Below are positions 1 through 6,098 of a stretch of DNA of 9,147 nucleotides, piece after piece. A program made the translations under genes and the position numbers. Under the pieces are notes generated by a model that had not been told where the DNA came from, searched no databases, and saw nothing but the letters and a program-made list of their open reading frames with translations. Where the stretch lies: positions 1-9,147 of the forward strand of contig CANIXE010000064.1 of NCBI GenBank assembly GCA_947470885.1, given 5' to 3'. The DNA is from Planctomycetota bacterium (GTDB taxonomy: Bacteria; Planctomycetota; UBA11346). Position 1 is the stretch's first letter. The number at the start of each line of letters is the position of its first letter.

Positions 1-516
1 CTCTGTACCGCCCACCCGGAGGCCGACGAAGGCACTTTGTCCCGGATGAAGTCCACCCTCGCTTCCCGGGCGACCTTGGCCAAGCGGTTCGACGAACTGG
101 ACCTGGCCCCGGTGTGCAACGTGGGCGACCAGATGGGGAAGGAGTGGCCCGGATCGGTGAAGGCCAACCTGATGGAGGCCCTGCTCTGCGCCGTCTACCT
201 GGATGGTGGCTGGCTGGCCGCCCGGAACGCCGTGGCCCAGGTCATGGGTCCGTTGCTGGTGGCCACCGACAGCGCCGCCCAGGACAACCGCCAGCGACTG
301 CAGGAGTGGTGCCTGGCCCACCACCAGCGCCTGCCGGAATACACCTGCGAGCGCACCGGCGGTTCCCACCACGCTCCGGAATTCACCGCCGGCGTGACCA
401 TCGCCGGCCACAGCGCCCAGGGCCAAGGTGGCAGCCGCCGCCGGGCGGAAGCCGCCGCGGCCCTGGCCCTGCTGGGGATTTTGGGGGAGGAATCTAAAAC
501 CGGCACCCCAAAATGA
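1..516 (+). CDS. rnc: Ribonuclease III, C-terminal part (5' end outside window)
   Basis: RNase III is an endonuclease that cuts double-stranded RNA in rRNA maturation and mRNA turnover. The reading frame is open from base 1, so the N-terminus, including the first catalytic signature, lies upstream; 171 codons remain. Residues 1-80 match the second half of the RNase III domain: EADEG, a TLASRATLA-like helix, and the motif KANLMEALLCAVYLDGG, in which E59 is the essential metal-binding glutamate. The aspartate normally three residues before it is Asn (N56). Residues 95-165 form a double-stranded-RNA-binding domain: LQEW near its start, LPEYTCERTGGSHHAPEF, then the basic GGSRRRAEAAAA helix. The gene converges on the next one and overlaps its 3' end by 23 bp. 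Family assignment is secure from both domains; only the missing N-terminus is unknown. Confidence 0.93.
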   Translation, partial: LCTAHPEADEGTLSRMKSTLASRATLAKRFDELDLAPVCNVGDQMGKEWPGSVKANLMEALLCAVYLDGGWLAARNAVAQVMGPLLVATDSAAQDNRQRLQEWCLAHHQRLPEYTCERTGGSHHAPEFTAGVTIAGHSAQGQGGSRRRAEAAAALALLGILGEESKTGTPK

Positions 517-1093
517 GGTTGGCGGTCACTCCAGAGGCCCGGATTTCAATCCCCTGGGGATTTGGGCCCTTGGTCAGGCTGCTGCCCAAGGCTTCCTGAT
601 AGGCCAATTCCAGGCCCAGTTGCAGGTCACTGGGGAAAGTGGCGTACCCACCAAAAACCACTCCGTAGGCATTATAGCCATCCCCAGACAGATTCTCGTC
701 CGCCAGTTCGCCGGTGCCGTAATCGACATAGGGACGCAGTTCCAGGTGGACCAGCGGGCTGAGGCGAAGGGCCGGACCCATGGTAAAATCCACACCATAG
801 GCCCGGTACAAGTAACGATGGGAACCGCCCGGGGCTTCCACCTCGGCACCGTGGGTGCGCATAAATCCCCCCAGGCCATAGGCCAGGCCCAGGTCGCCGT
901 AGAGAGGCTTGGTGTAGATGAATTCAGCCTGGAGATTCGTGCCCCGGGTGCCCGTGACCCCTTGGCTCTCATCAGCAAAGGAACGGACGCCGGGAACTAG
1001 CCCCACCAACAGGCGAACGTCGGCCGTGGCCTCTTCCACTGCCAACAGGGCGCAGGATGTCAGCAGCAGAACGGCGATGGACGAAACTCGCAT
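494..1093 (-). CDS. Secreted outer-membrane beta-barrel-like protein
   Basis: No specific family is recognised. The 199-residue product starts with a signal peptide (MRVSSIAVLLL, cleavage probably after ATA near residue 24). The mature part consists of alternating polar and hydrophobic stretches rich in Gly, Tyr and Leu, for example LGLAYGLGGFM, LHLELRPYVDYGTG, YNAYGVVFGGYA and LQLGLELAYQEAL. It ends LILGCRF, and a C-terminal Phe is typical of outer-membrane barrels. These features suggest a small barrel of about eight strands, but no enzyme or transport role can be read. LTSC at residues 11-14 also fits a lipobox, which would make it a lipoprotein; I think this less likely because hydrophobic sequence continues after the Cys. 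I chose the ATG at 1093 because the signal peptide starts there; the frame stays open to about 1360 but that extension looks non-coding. No clear Shine-Dalgarno is present. Confidence 0.75.
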   Translation of the reverse strand: MRVSSIAVLLLTSCALLAVEEATADVRLLVGLVPGVRSFADESQGVTGTRGTNLQAEFIYTKPLYGDLGLAYGLGGFMRTHGAEVEAPGGSHRYLYRAYGVDFTMGPALRLSPLVHLELRPYVDYGTGELADENLSGDGYNAYGVVFGGYATFPSDLQLGLELAYQEALGSSLTKGPNPQGIEIRASGVTANLILGCRF

Positions 1094-1163
1094 GGCCGGG
1101 AATCTAGGGCCGGTCTTCCCAGGGGAACCCGGGGACTGGCTGGGATCATCGGGCATTGCTGCC

Positions 1164-1202
1164 ATGCCGCGGAACTCCACCGCTGATAATACTGGGCGGC
1201 AT
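1164..1202. promoter_or_regulatory. 7 bp inverted repeat around an AT-rich island in the divergent spacer
   Basis: ATGCCGC (1164-1170) and GCGGCAT (1196-1202) form a perfect inverted repeat. Between them lies the only AT-rich stretch of the spacer, including GATAAT at about 1184-1189, which resembles a -10 box. It could be a promoter/operator for either divergent gene, but I see no convincing -35 at proper spacing. The rest of the 1094-1380 spacer holds the octamer array and leader ORF listed separately and nothing else I can support. Confidence 0.25.
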
Positions 1203-1255
1203 GGATCCATCCGGCCAAGCACGACGCTGATTATGCCCTGGGTTTGCACCATAAC

Positions 1256-1282
1256 GACGACCGGACGAGCGGACGACCGGAC
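1256..1282. repeat. Short octanucleotide tandem array, 3.4 copies
   Basis: Units are GACGACCG (1256-1263), GACGAGCG (1264-1271), GACGACCG (1272-1279) and a partial GAC. Read differently, it is an 11 bp direct repeat, GACGACCGGAC, at a 16 bp period. It sits about 100 bp upstream of the coiled-coil gene, so it could be an operator or a slippage-prone tract. It has the same 8 bp period as the larger array downstream of that gene, but a different sequence. Confidence 0.6.
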
Positions 1283-1325
1283 CCTTGGTTTGCGCCGACC
1301 CGGACCTAGCATCCGCCCCGCACCT

Positions 1326-1384
1326 GGAGGCCTCTGAACGTGCTGCCCCACCGGCAACATCCCCTGATTTCCGTACCGGCATGA
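1326..1384 (+). CDS. Possible 14-codon leader ORF with strong ribosome binding site
   Basis: GGAGG at 1326-1330 is one of the best Shine-Dalgarno sequences in the window. It lies 9 nt before GTG at 1340, which opens a 14-codon frame (MLPHRQHPLISVPA) ending in TGA at 1382-1384. That TGA overlaps the ATG of the next gene as ATGA. The coiled-coil gene itself has no Shine-Dalgarno before its ATG at 1381, so the arrangement looks like translational coupling: ribosomes load at GTG, terminate, and restart on the overlapping ATG. The peptide has no recognisable function and is probably only a ribosome-delivery device. It could also be chance, since the frame is very short. Confidence 0.4.
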
Positions 1385-2238
1385 AATACCTGCTGGCGGC
1401 CTTCAACGCCCGGCCCATGGGCATGCCCATCCCGCCCAACTGGCTGGGCCTGGGGGCGATCGGCCTGCTGGGATTCTTGGCCCATCCGGGATTCCTGCTG
1501 ATCGGTCTGGGCCTGGAGGTCGCCTACTTAGGCCTGGTGGCGTCCAATCGCTGGTTCCAAACCATGGTGGATGCCGCCGGTTCCGGTGGATCCGAGGGGC
1601 CGGATGAACGCTGGGCCGCCCGGCGACTGAAGGAGCTGAACAACCTCACGCCGGCGGATCGAGCGATCCAGCAGGCCATCGAGGCCCGGTGCGCCGAACT
1701 GGTGGCCCACCTCACCCGCCTGGAGGCGGACCCCTCGGGCAGCCAGGCCGCCGATCTGGCCCAGTTGTGCTGGCTCCACCTCCGCCTGCTGTCCGCCCGG
1801 GGGGCCATCGCCGCGGTGGTGGCCGCCGCCCAGGAGGGCACGGACCTGGCGAAGAAACGCGCCGAGCTGGACCGTCGCCTGGCGGATCCCGGCCTGGACG
1901 CCCAGGTGCGCTCCAGCCTGGAAGGGCAACTCACGGTGATCGCCGGCCGTCTGGCCGGACATGCCGAGGCCAGGACCCGCCTGGAATTCGTCGAGGCCGA
2001 ACTGGAGCGCCTGCGCCAGCAAGTGGAACTGGCCCGGGAGCAGGGCCTGCTGGCCACCGATGCCGAAGCCATCAGCCGCTCGGTGAACGTCCTCTCCGCC
2101 ACCATGGGGGAGGCCGGCCGCTGGCTGCGAGACCAACAGGAACTGCTGGGTGGATTGGATTCGGGCACGGACGCGCCGCCGGTGACCACGTTTTTGAGCC
2201 GAGCCCAGGGACAACGGGCGGGGAGGGTGAATGCTTGA
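1381..2238 (+). CDS. Membrane-anchored coiled-coil protein
   Basis: Function not recognised. The 285-residue product begins with a short N-terminus (MKYLLAAFNARPMG). A hydrophobic hairpin follows: two membrane segments at about residues 21-34 and 37-53, joined by HPG. The rest is soluble, Ala/Leu/Glu/Arg-rich and helical, with a predicted coiled coil at about 154-224 containing heptad-like runs such as VEAELERLRQQVELAREQ. I chose ATG 1381 because the membrane hairpin follows directly; the frame stays open to a TTG at 1285, but that stretch looks non-coding. Translation may depend on the upstream leader ORF. The last codons (VNA, stop) lie in the first octamer units, so the array provides the TGA. 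The SBP/OmpA gene starts 122 bp downstream on the same strand, and the two are probably one envelope module. Confidence 0.8.
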   Translation: MKYLLAAFNARPMGMPIPPNWLGLGAIGLLGFLAHPGFLLIGLGLEVAYLGLVASNRWFQTMVDAAGSGGSEGPDERWAARRLKELNNLTPADRAIQQAIEARCAELVAHLTRLEADPSGSQAADLAQLCWLHLRLLSARGAIAAVVAAAQEGTDLAKKRAELDRRLADPGLDAQVRSSLEGQLTVIAGRLAGHAEARTRLEFVEAELERLRQQVELAREQGLLATDAEAISRSVNVLSATMGEAGRWLRDQQELLGGLDSGTDAPPVTTFLSRAQGQRAGRVNA

Positions 2239-2340
2239 ATGCTTGAATGCTCGAATGCTCGAATGACCGAATGACCGAATGACCAAATGACCGAATGACC
2301 GAATGACCGAATGACCGAATGACCGAATGACCGAATGACC
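2229..2340. repeat. Octanucleotide tandem array, 14 copies in two unit types
   Basis: Fourteen uninterrupted 8 bp units: four GAATGCTT/GAATGCTC (2229-2260), then ten GAATGACC (2261-2340), with one variant AAATGACC at 2285. A decayed unit, GAATTCAT, follows. Because 8 is not a multiple of 3, the reading frame cycles every 24 bp. On the plus strand every frame meets TGA within the GAATGACC part, while the minus strand is open in all frames (repeating GHSVIRSF). The array begins inside the coiled-coil gene and ends 10 bp before the ribosome binding site of the next gene. It is likely prone to slippage. Confidence 0.97.
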
Positions 2341-2350
2341 GAATTCATCT

Positions 2351-2354
2351 GGAG
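2351..2354 (+). promoter_or_regulatory. Ribosome binding site of the SBP/OmpA gene
   Basis: GGAG at 2351-2354 lies 6 nt before ATG 2361, and it fixes that start. It is one of few clear Shine-Dalgarno sequences in this window and sits just outside the octamer array. Confidence 0.7.
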
Positions 2355-2360
2355 TCCGCC

Positions 2361-4118
2361 ATGAACCGTGATCCTTCCTTTGCAGGCCAATGCCGCCGGG
2401 GTTCCGCCCTGGGAGTGTTGATCACTTTGATCCTCGTGGCTGGGTTGATCGGCCTGGGGGCGTATCTGGTCATGAAGCCGGGCTCCGGCCATGCACCCGC
2501 ACCGACCTCCGGCACCCCCACGACCGGAACAAGCACGGGCACGGCAAGCACTCCGGCCGTCGCCCCCCCGGCGGGTCCAGCGGTGGTCGCGCCTGAGGGG
2601 AAGCGCCCCGATCCCATCGAACCGGCCATGGCCGTGCCCCGCTTAGATGCGGCGGCACCCTACGTGCCCAAAAACGGAATCCTGGACGTGGACATCAGCG
2701 AATACGCCGGCTACGCCGGGCTGATCGTCGCCAACAAGGGCCTGGATCCGAACCCGGATTCGTTCTTCGCCAAGGAGTACGGCTTCCAGGTCCGCCTGAC
2801 CCTCAGCGAGGGCGAGAATTGGAGCCGGGTGAACCACGGCCAACTGGCCGCCGGGGCCACCACCACCGACGTCCTGGCGGTCCTGGGCCGGCAGTATGCG
2901 GTGAACGTCCCCCTGCTCATCAGCTATTCCCGGGGCGCCGACATGATCGTCGTCGACCAGGGGCTCACCTCGGTCAACCAACTGGCGGGCAAGGTCCTGG
3001 CCGCCGCCCAGTTCAACGAGTCGGAATTCTTCATCCGCTACCTTGCCCAGGAAGCCGGGGTGGGCGTCCAGGTGCTCCGGGATCTGGATGCCCGGCCCAC
3101 CGGCAAGAACATCGGCCTGGTATTCTATGCCGACGCCTTCATCGCCGCCGATGCCTATCAGCACGAGTTGGCCAGTGGCAAGAACCGACTCAATGGCTGC
3201 GTCGGCTGGTCCCCCCGCACCGATGAATTGGTGGCCGCCAGCAATGGCCGGGCGAAGATCCTGGTATCCAACCGCAATCTGCTGGTGGTGGCCGACATCC
3301 TGACCATCAACCAGGGTTTCGCCCAGGCCAATCCGAAAATGACCCAAGGATTGGTCCACGGGATCCTCGAGGGCAACCGCCAGGTCCGGGCCGATCCCAA
3401 GCCCTTCACCACCCTCCTGGCGAAGACGCTGAAGTGGAAGGAGGACGAAGTCCCCGGGGAGCTGGCCAAGGTCCACCTGGCGAACCTGCCAGAAAATTTG
3501 GCCTTCTTCAATGGTACCATCGATGCCGCCGGTTCGTTCGGGGGCATTTTCCAATCCGCCCTCACCGCCTACGGCCCCCAGCTGATCCCCAACCCGGCGG
3601 ATGCCGACCGCTTCCACACCGGCACAGTCTTGGATGCCCTGAAGGCCGGGGGCACCTTCGCCCAGGAAACCGTGGCCATCGCCCCCATCCGCACGGTCAG
3701 CAAGGGCTCGGCCCTGGAAGGGGACGCCCTCCTGGCCAAGGACATCCGCTTCCTATTTGAAGCGAATTCCTCGACCCTGGACTTGGCCAGCCCGGATAAC
3801 CAGGAGTACCTGGCCACCATCAACCGCTACCTCACGGTCAGCCCGGGCTCCCAGGTGCTGCTCAAGGGCCACGTGGACAATTCCCTGATGGCGAAGTTCC
3901 GCCAGGAAGGGGGCGAGACCCTGGTCCGCAACATGGCCCTCAAGGCCGTGGAACTGTCCAAGGAGCGAGCCAAATCCGTACGCCAGGCCCTACTGAACAA
4001 GTATCCCGGGATGAAAGGCGACCGCCTGGAATGCATCGGCCGAGGCTGGGAGGAACCCGTGAGCGCCCTAGGGGACCAGAACCGCCGGGTCGAAGTTCGC
4101 TGGTTCACCTTGGAATAG
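2361..4118 (+). CDS. Membrane-anchored solute-binding protein fused to an OmpA peptidoglycan-binding domain
   Basis: This 585-residue protein has four parts. An N-terminal membrane anchor (residues about 16-37, GVLITLILVAGLIGLGAYLV) is followed by a Pro/Thr/Gly/Ala linker (about 40-90). A periplasmic type II solute-binding domain of the TauA/SsuA/NMT1 kind (about 98-440) follows, with ISEYAGYAGLIVANKG, TTTDVLAVLG, SRGADMIVVD, AQFNESEFFIRYLA, GCVGWSPRT, KVHLANLPEN and TIDAAGSFGGIFQSA. Last is an OmpA-type domain (about 455-585) with GHVDN (D506), LSKERA (R536) and NRRVEV (574-579), so the residues known to hold diaminopimelate-type peptidoglycan are present. There is no cleavable signal: it should be tethered to the inner membrane and clamp the cell wall. 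No permease or ATPase gene is adjacent, so a sensory or structural role is as likely as transport. The ligand cannot be read. Its stop overlaps the convergent cyclo-ligase gene by 14 bp. Confidence 0.88.
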   Translation: MNRDPSFAGQCRRGSALGVLITLILVAGLIGLGAYLVMKPGSGHAPAPTSGTPTTGTSTGTASTPAVAPPAGPAVVAPEGKRPDPIEPAMAVPRLDAAAPYVPKNGILDVDISEYAGYAGLIVANKGLDPNPDSFFAKEYGFQVRLTLSEGENWSRVNHGQLAAGATTTDVLAVLGRQYAVNVPLLISYSRGADMIVVDQGLTSVNQLAGKVLAAAQFNESEFFIRYLAQEAGVGVQVLRDLDARPTGKNIGLVFYADAFIAADAYQHELASGKNRLNGCVGWSPRTDELVAASNGRAKILVSNRNLLVVADILTINQGFAQANPKMTQGLVHGILEGNRQVRADPKPFTTLLAKTLKWKEDEVPGELAKVHLANLPENLAFFNGTIDAAGSFGGIFQSALTAYGPQLIPNPADADRFHTGTVLDALKAGGTFAQETVAIAPIRTVSKGSALEGDALLAKDIRFLFEANSSTLDLASPDNQEYLATINRYLTVSPGSQVLLKGHVDNSLMAKFRQEGGETLVRNMALKAVELSKERAKSVRQALLNKYPGMKGDRLECIGRGWEEPVSALGDQNRRVEVRWFTLE

Positions 4119-4683
4119 CGGGTCCCGCCAACCACCGGCCGCCGGCGATCACCCCGGCCAGACGCCGATCGTGGGCTTCCACCGGGAGATCCGGCACCAG
4201 TTGGCAGGAAAAACCGATTCCGATGGCCGGGCCCAGATCCGGTGCGGCCAAGACCCGGTCGTAATACCCTTTGCCCTGGCCCAGACGATCCCCGGCTACG
4301 GTGAAGCCGACACCGGGGACCAGAATCAAAGTCCCGGCGGGCAACGGCCGGGCGGGAATCCAGGCGGGGTTTGGTTCCAGGATGCCGAATGATCCGGGAC
4401 TGAGTTCGGCCTCGGAACGGACCGGATGCCACGTCAGGGTGGTATCATCCACGACCCTGGGCAACCACAGCGGCCGGCCCAGGGCCCACCAGCGATCATG
4501 GAGCGTGGTCAGGGTCAATTCGCTGCCGGAGGCGACATAGCTGGCCAGGTGGTCAACGGCTAGTCGGTGGATGATCTCCCACGCCAGGGCCACGGTCACG
4601 GCCGTCTCGGCGGCAGCGGTGAGGGGATCCAAGGTGGCCCGCTGACGGCGGAGCACCTGGCGCAAAGCCGTTTTGTTGGACAT
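4105..4683 (-). CDS. 5-formyltetrahydrofolate cyclo-ligase (MTHFS)
   Basis: This cytosolic enzyme uses ATP to convert 5-formyl-THF to 5,10-methenyl-THF, returning stored formyl-folate to one-carbon metabolism. The 192-residue length is usual for the family. Seen motifs are the N-terminal basic helix KTALRQVLRRQR (residues 4-15), FGILEP (99-104), and the signature LVPGVGF (121-127) with RLGQGKGYYDR (133-143), the Gly-rich nucleotide/phosphate loop. They are followed by IGIGFSCQLVPDLPVEAHD (154-172). The start at 4683 lies 10 nt after the stop of the unknown gene at 4694-5254, so the pair is probably one operon; GGTGAG about 10 nt upstream may serve as ribosome binding site. Its 3' end overlaps the convergent SBP/OmpA gene by 14 bp. 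Assignment is firm; gene names (ygfA, fau, yqgN) differ between lineages, so no symbol is given. Confidence 0.92.
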   Translation of the reverse strand: MSNKTALRQVLRRQRATLDPLTAAAETAVTVALAWEIIHRLAVDHLASYVASGSELTLTTLHDRWWALGRPLWLPRVVDDTTLTWHPVRSEAELSPGSFGILEPNPAWIPARPLPAGTLILVPGVGFTVAGDRLGQGKGYYDRVLAAPDLGPAIGIGFSCQLVPDLPVEAHDRRLAGVIAGGRWLAGPAIPR

Positions 4684-4693
4684 CAGCGGTCGC

Positions 4694-5254
4694 TCACCAC
4701 GTCAACACCTGGAAACCTCCGGAGACCAGAGCAACTCCGGCGCGCATGCCATGGTGGGGGCCATGGAGAAATCCCCCCTGTTCATGGTCTGTCAAATTCA
4801 CCAGCACCGCCCGATGCTCCCCCAGCCACAGACGGATGCCCACGGGCAAACGCAGGCGCACCCCGGTGCCCCGGGCGACCCAGGCCCGCAGGTCCCGAAG
4901 GGGTAGGCTGGTGAGAGTGGCGGTGATCCCGAGGGGCGGCAGGCGCAGGTGGAGATGATCCGGATGAAGTCGGGGATGGTCCAGGTCCGGATCCTCCTCG
5001 ATCTGGGTCCAGGTCAGGGGTCCGCTGGGGGCCAAGGGTACTCCGGCCCGAGCCAGAATCGGACGCCAGGGCAACGGCACCCCTGGGAGTGCAAGCCCCA
5101 CCAGCGGTGAGCCAGCCAGTTGTTCTTCGGCCCAGGGACGCAGGGCGGGATCCGTCTCGACCTCTGAACCTTCCATGGGGATGGCAGGTTCCCAGCCAGC
5201 AACGGCATCCAGGGCCGCGCTGCGCCTCAGGCCAATGGGGGAAACCACGCTCAT
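4694..5254 (-). CDS. Unrecognised 186-residue protein upstream of the cyclo-ligase gene
   Basis: I do not recognise the family. The product has no signal peptide or membrane segment and is rich in Leu, Pro, Arg and Trp. A His-rich stretch HPRLHPDHLHLRL lies at residues 93-105. After it comes a likely beta-rich C-terminal part with VRLRLPVGIRLWLG (132-145), AVLVNLTDHEQGGFLHG (149-165) and GGFQVLTW at the end. The LVNLTDHEQ segment recalls beta-sandwich C-terminal domains of sugar-active enzymes, but this is too weak for a call. Codon third positions are mostly G or C, as in neighbouring genes, which supports it being real. The frame stays open upstream to 5680, but that part is the shadow of the deacetylase gene. 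ATG 5254 is the first sensible start, although it has no Shine-Dalgarno. It probably shares a transcript with the cyclo-ligase gene 10 nt downstream. Confidence 0.6.
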   Translation of the reverse strand: MSVVSPIGLRRSAALDAVAGWEPAIPMEGSEVETDPALRPWAEEQLAGSPLVGLALPGVPLPWRPILARAGVPLAPSGPLTWTQIEEDPDLDHPRLHPDHLHLRLPPLGITATLTSLPLRDLRAWVARGTGVRLRLPVGIRLWLGEHRAVLVNLTDHEQGGFLHGPHHGMRAGVALVSGGFQVLTW

Positions 5255-5257
5255 GCC

Positions 5258-5279
5258 GGAATGGTAATAACAGCATTCC
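5258..5279. promoter_or_regulatory. Dyad GGAATG-N10-CATTCC in the divergent spacer
   Basis: GGAATG (5258-5263) and CATTCC (5274-5279) form a perfect 6 bp inverted repeat around an AT-rich GTAATAACAG core, starting 3 bp outside the minus-strand start codon at 5254. It could be an operator for a dimeric repressor, or a hairpin at the 5' end of the minus-strand transcript. The AT-rich core could also include a -10 element. Evidence is symmetry and position only. Confidence 0.3.
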
Positions 5280-5290
5280 TCCACGCACCT

Positions 5291-5330
5291 GGGAACCCGG
5301 CGGAGGCCTCCCCCCGCCCGTTCCAAGGGG
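5291..5330 (+). promoter_or_regulatory. GC-rich hairpin followed by AAGGGG ribosome binding site
   Basis: GGAAC (5292-5296) pairs with GTTCC (5320-5324), and inside it GGCGG (5299-5303) pairs with CCGCC (5314-5318). The hairpin is followed at once by AAGGGG (5325-5330), 7 nt before an in-frame GTG at 5338. This spacing suggests the deacetylase may start at that GTG, giving 15 extra residues, and that the hairpin could hinder ribosome access. It is not strong enough to override the family-based start at 5383. Confidence 0.3.
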
Positions 5331-5382
5331 CGATGGAGTGATCGCGGATTTGACACCCCTGGCCCCGGTGCAGCGTGGCGCC

Positions 5383-6087
5383 ATGGCCACCTGCGACCTC
5401 CTCGTTTTCGCCCCCCATCCCGACGATGCGGAAATCCACGCCGGAGCGACCATCGCCCGCCAGGTTCGCCTGGGCGCCGCGGTGGTGGTGGTGGATGCCA
5501 CCGCCGGCGAACTGGGCAGCCGGGGGGATGCCACCACCCGGGCCACGGAAGCCGGGGAAGCCGCCCGGATCTTGGGCCTGGCCGGCCGGGAATGCCTGCA
5601 CCTGGAAGACGGCGGCCTGATGCCCGGGGACCGGGCCCAGCGGGACGCCCTGGTGGCGGCCCTTCGCCGCTGGCGGCCAAAAACCGTCCTGACCATGCAT
5701 CCCCACGCCCGCCACGGCGATCACATCGGCCTGGGGCACCTGGCCCTGGGGGCGGTAAAGATGGCGGCCCTCCACCGTTTTCCCGTGCCCGGCGAGGCCG
5801 TCCCGGGGATCCGCCTGTGGCAGTACGAAGCGGAGCTGCCCCTGGCCCAGCCGACGTTCTTGGTTCCCGCCACCGAGGCGGACTGGCTGGTGAAAAAGGC
5901 TGCCATCGCCTGCTACGACAGCCAACTGGCGGGGGGCAGCGGCCCCGCCACCAGCATCGCCACCCCGGAATTCCTCACCTGGGTGGAATCCCGGGGCCGG
6001 GCCTGGGGCTTCCAGGCCGGGGCAGCGTATGCCGAAGCCTTCACCGGCCCGGAAGCCCCCCGGATTGCCGATCTGCGAACGCTGTGA
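5383..6087 (+). CDS. bshB1: LmbE/PIG-L family deacetylase, BshB1 type
   Basis: This zinc-dependent N-deacetylase family removes acetyl from GlcNAc conjugates; BshB1 acts on GlcNAc-malate in bacillithiol synthesis in the cytosol. The 234-residue length is typical. Motifs are LLVFAPHPDDAEI near the N-terminus (zinc ligands H12 and D15), GELGSRGDATTRATEAGEAA (the BshB1 substrate-loop signature), and HARHGDHIG with H114 as third zinc ligand and D113 beside it. The C-terminal CYDSQLAGG and YAEAF are also conserved in the BshB1 subgroup. ATG 5383 fits family N-termini. However, GTG 5338 is in frame and has a better ribosome binding site, so 15 extra residues are possible. The phosphatase gene begins 11 nt after the stop, so they are probably co-transcribed. 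Whether bacillithiol is really made depends on bshA and bshC elsewhere; the substrate could be another GlcNAc conjugate. Confidence 0.82.
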   Translation: MATCDLLVFAPHPDDAEIHAGATIARQVRLGAAVVVVDATAGELGSRGDATTRATEAGEAARILGLAGRECLHLEDGGLMPGDRAQRDALVAALRRWRPKTVLTMHPHARHGDHIGLGHLALGAVKMAALHRFPVPGEAVPGIRLWQYEAELPLAQPTFLVPATEADWLVKKAAIACYDSQLAGGSGPATSIATPEFLTWVESRGRAWGFQAGAAYAEAFTGPEAPRIADLRTL

Positions 6088-6098
6088 AGATGCCGCCC

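Noticed and set aside
1164..1202. Confident sigma-70 promoter at GATAAT
   Set aside because: No -35 hexamer at 16-18 bp on either strand; kept only as a low-confidence regulatory candidate.
1285..1380. TTG start giving 32 more residues for the coiled-coil protein
   Set aside because: No ribosome binding site, no recognisable N-terminal feature, and ATG 1381 directly precedes the membrane hairpin.
2229..2340. CRISPR array
   Set aside because: Units are 8 bp, contiguous and without unique spacers, so it is a simple tandem repeat.
1524..2492. Long minus-strand open frames running through the octamer array (reading GHSVIRSF repeats)
   Set aside because: The array has no stop in any minus frame, so long frames arise automatically; the rest is the reverse shadow of the coiled-coil gene with Arg/Ser-rich, unlikely composition.
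2643..3617. Long minus-strand frame opposite the SBP/OmpA gene
   Set aside because: It is the antisense shadow of a strongly conserved solute-binding domain and shows no domain of its own.
5255..5680. Upstream extension of the 4694-5254 gene on the minus strand
   Set aside because: The extra residues are Arg/Pro/Gly-rich and antisense to the well-supported deacetylase gene.
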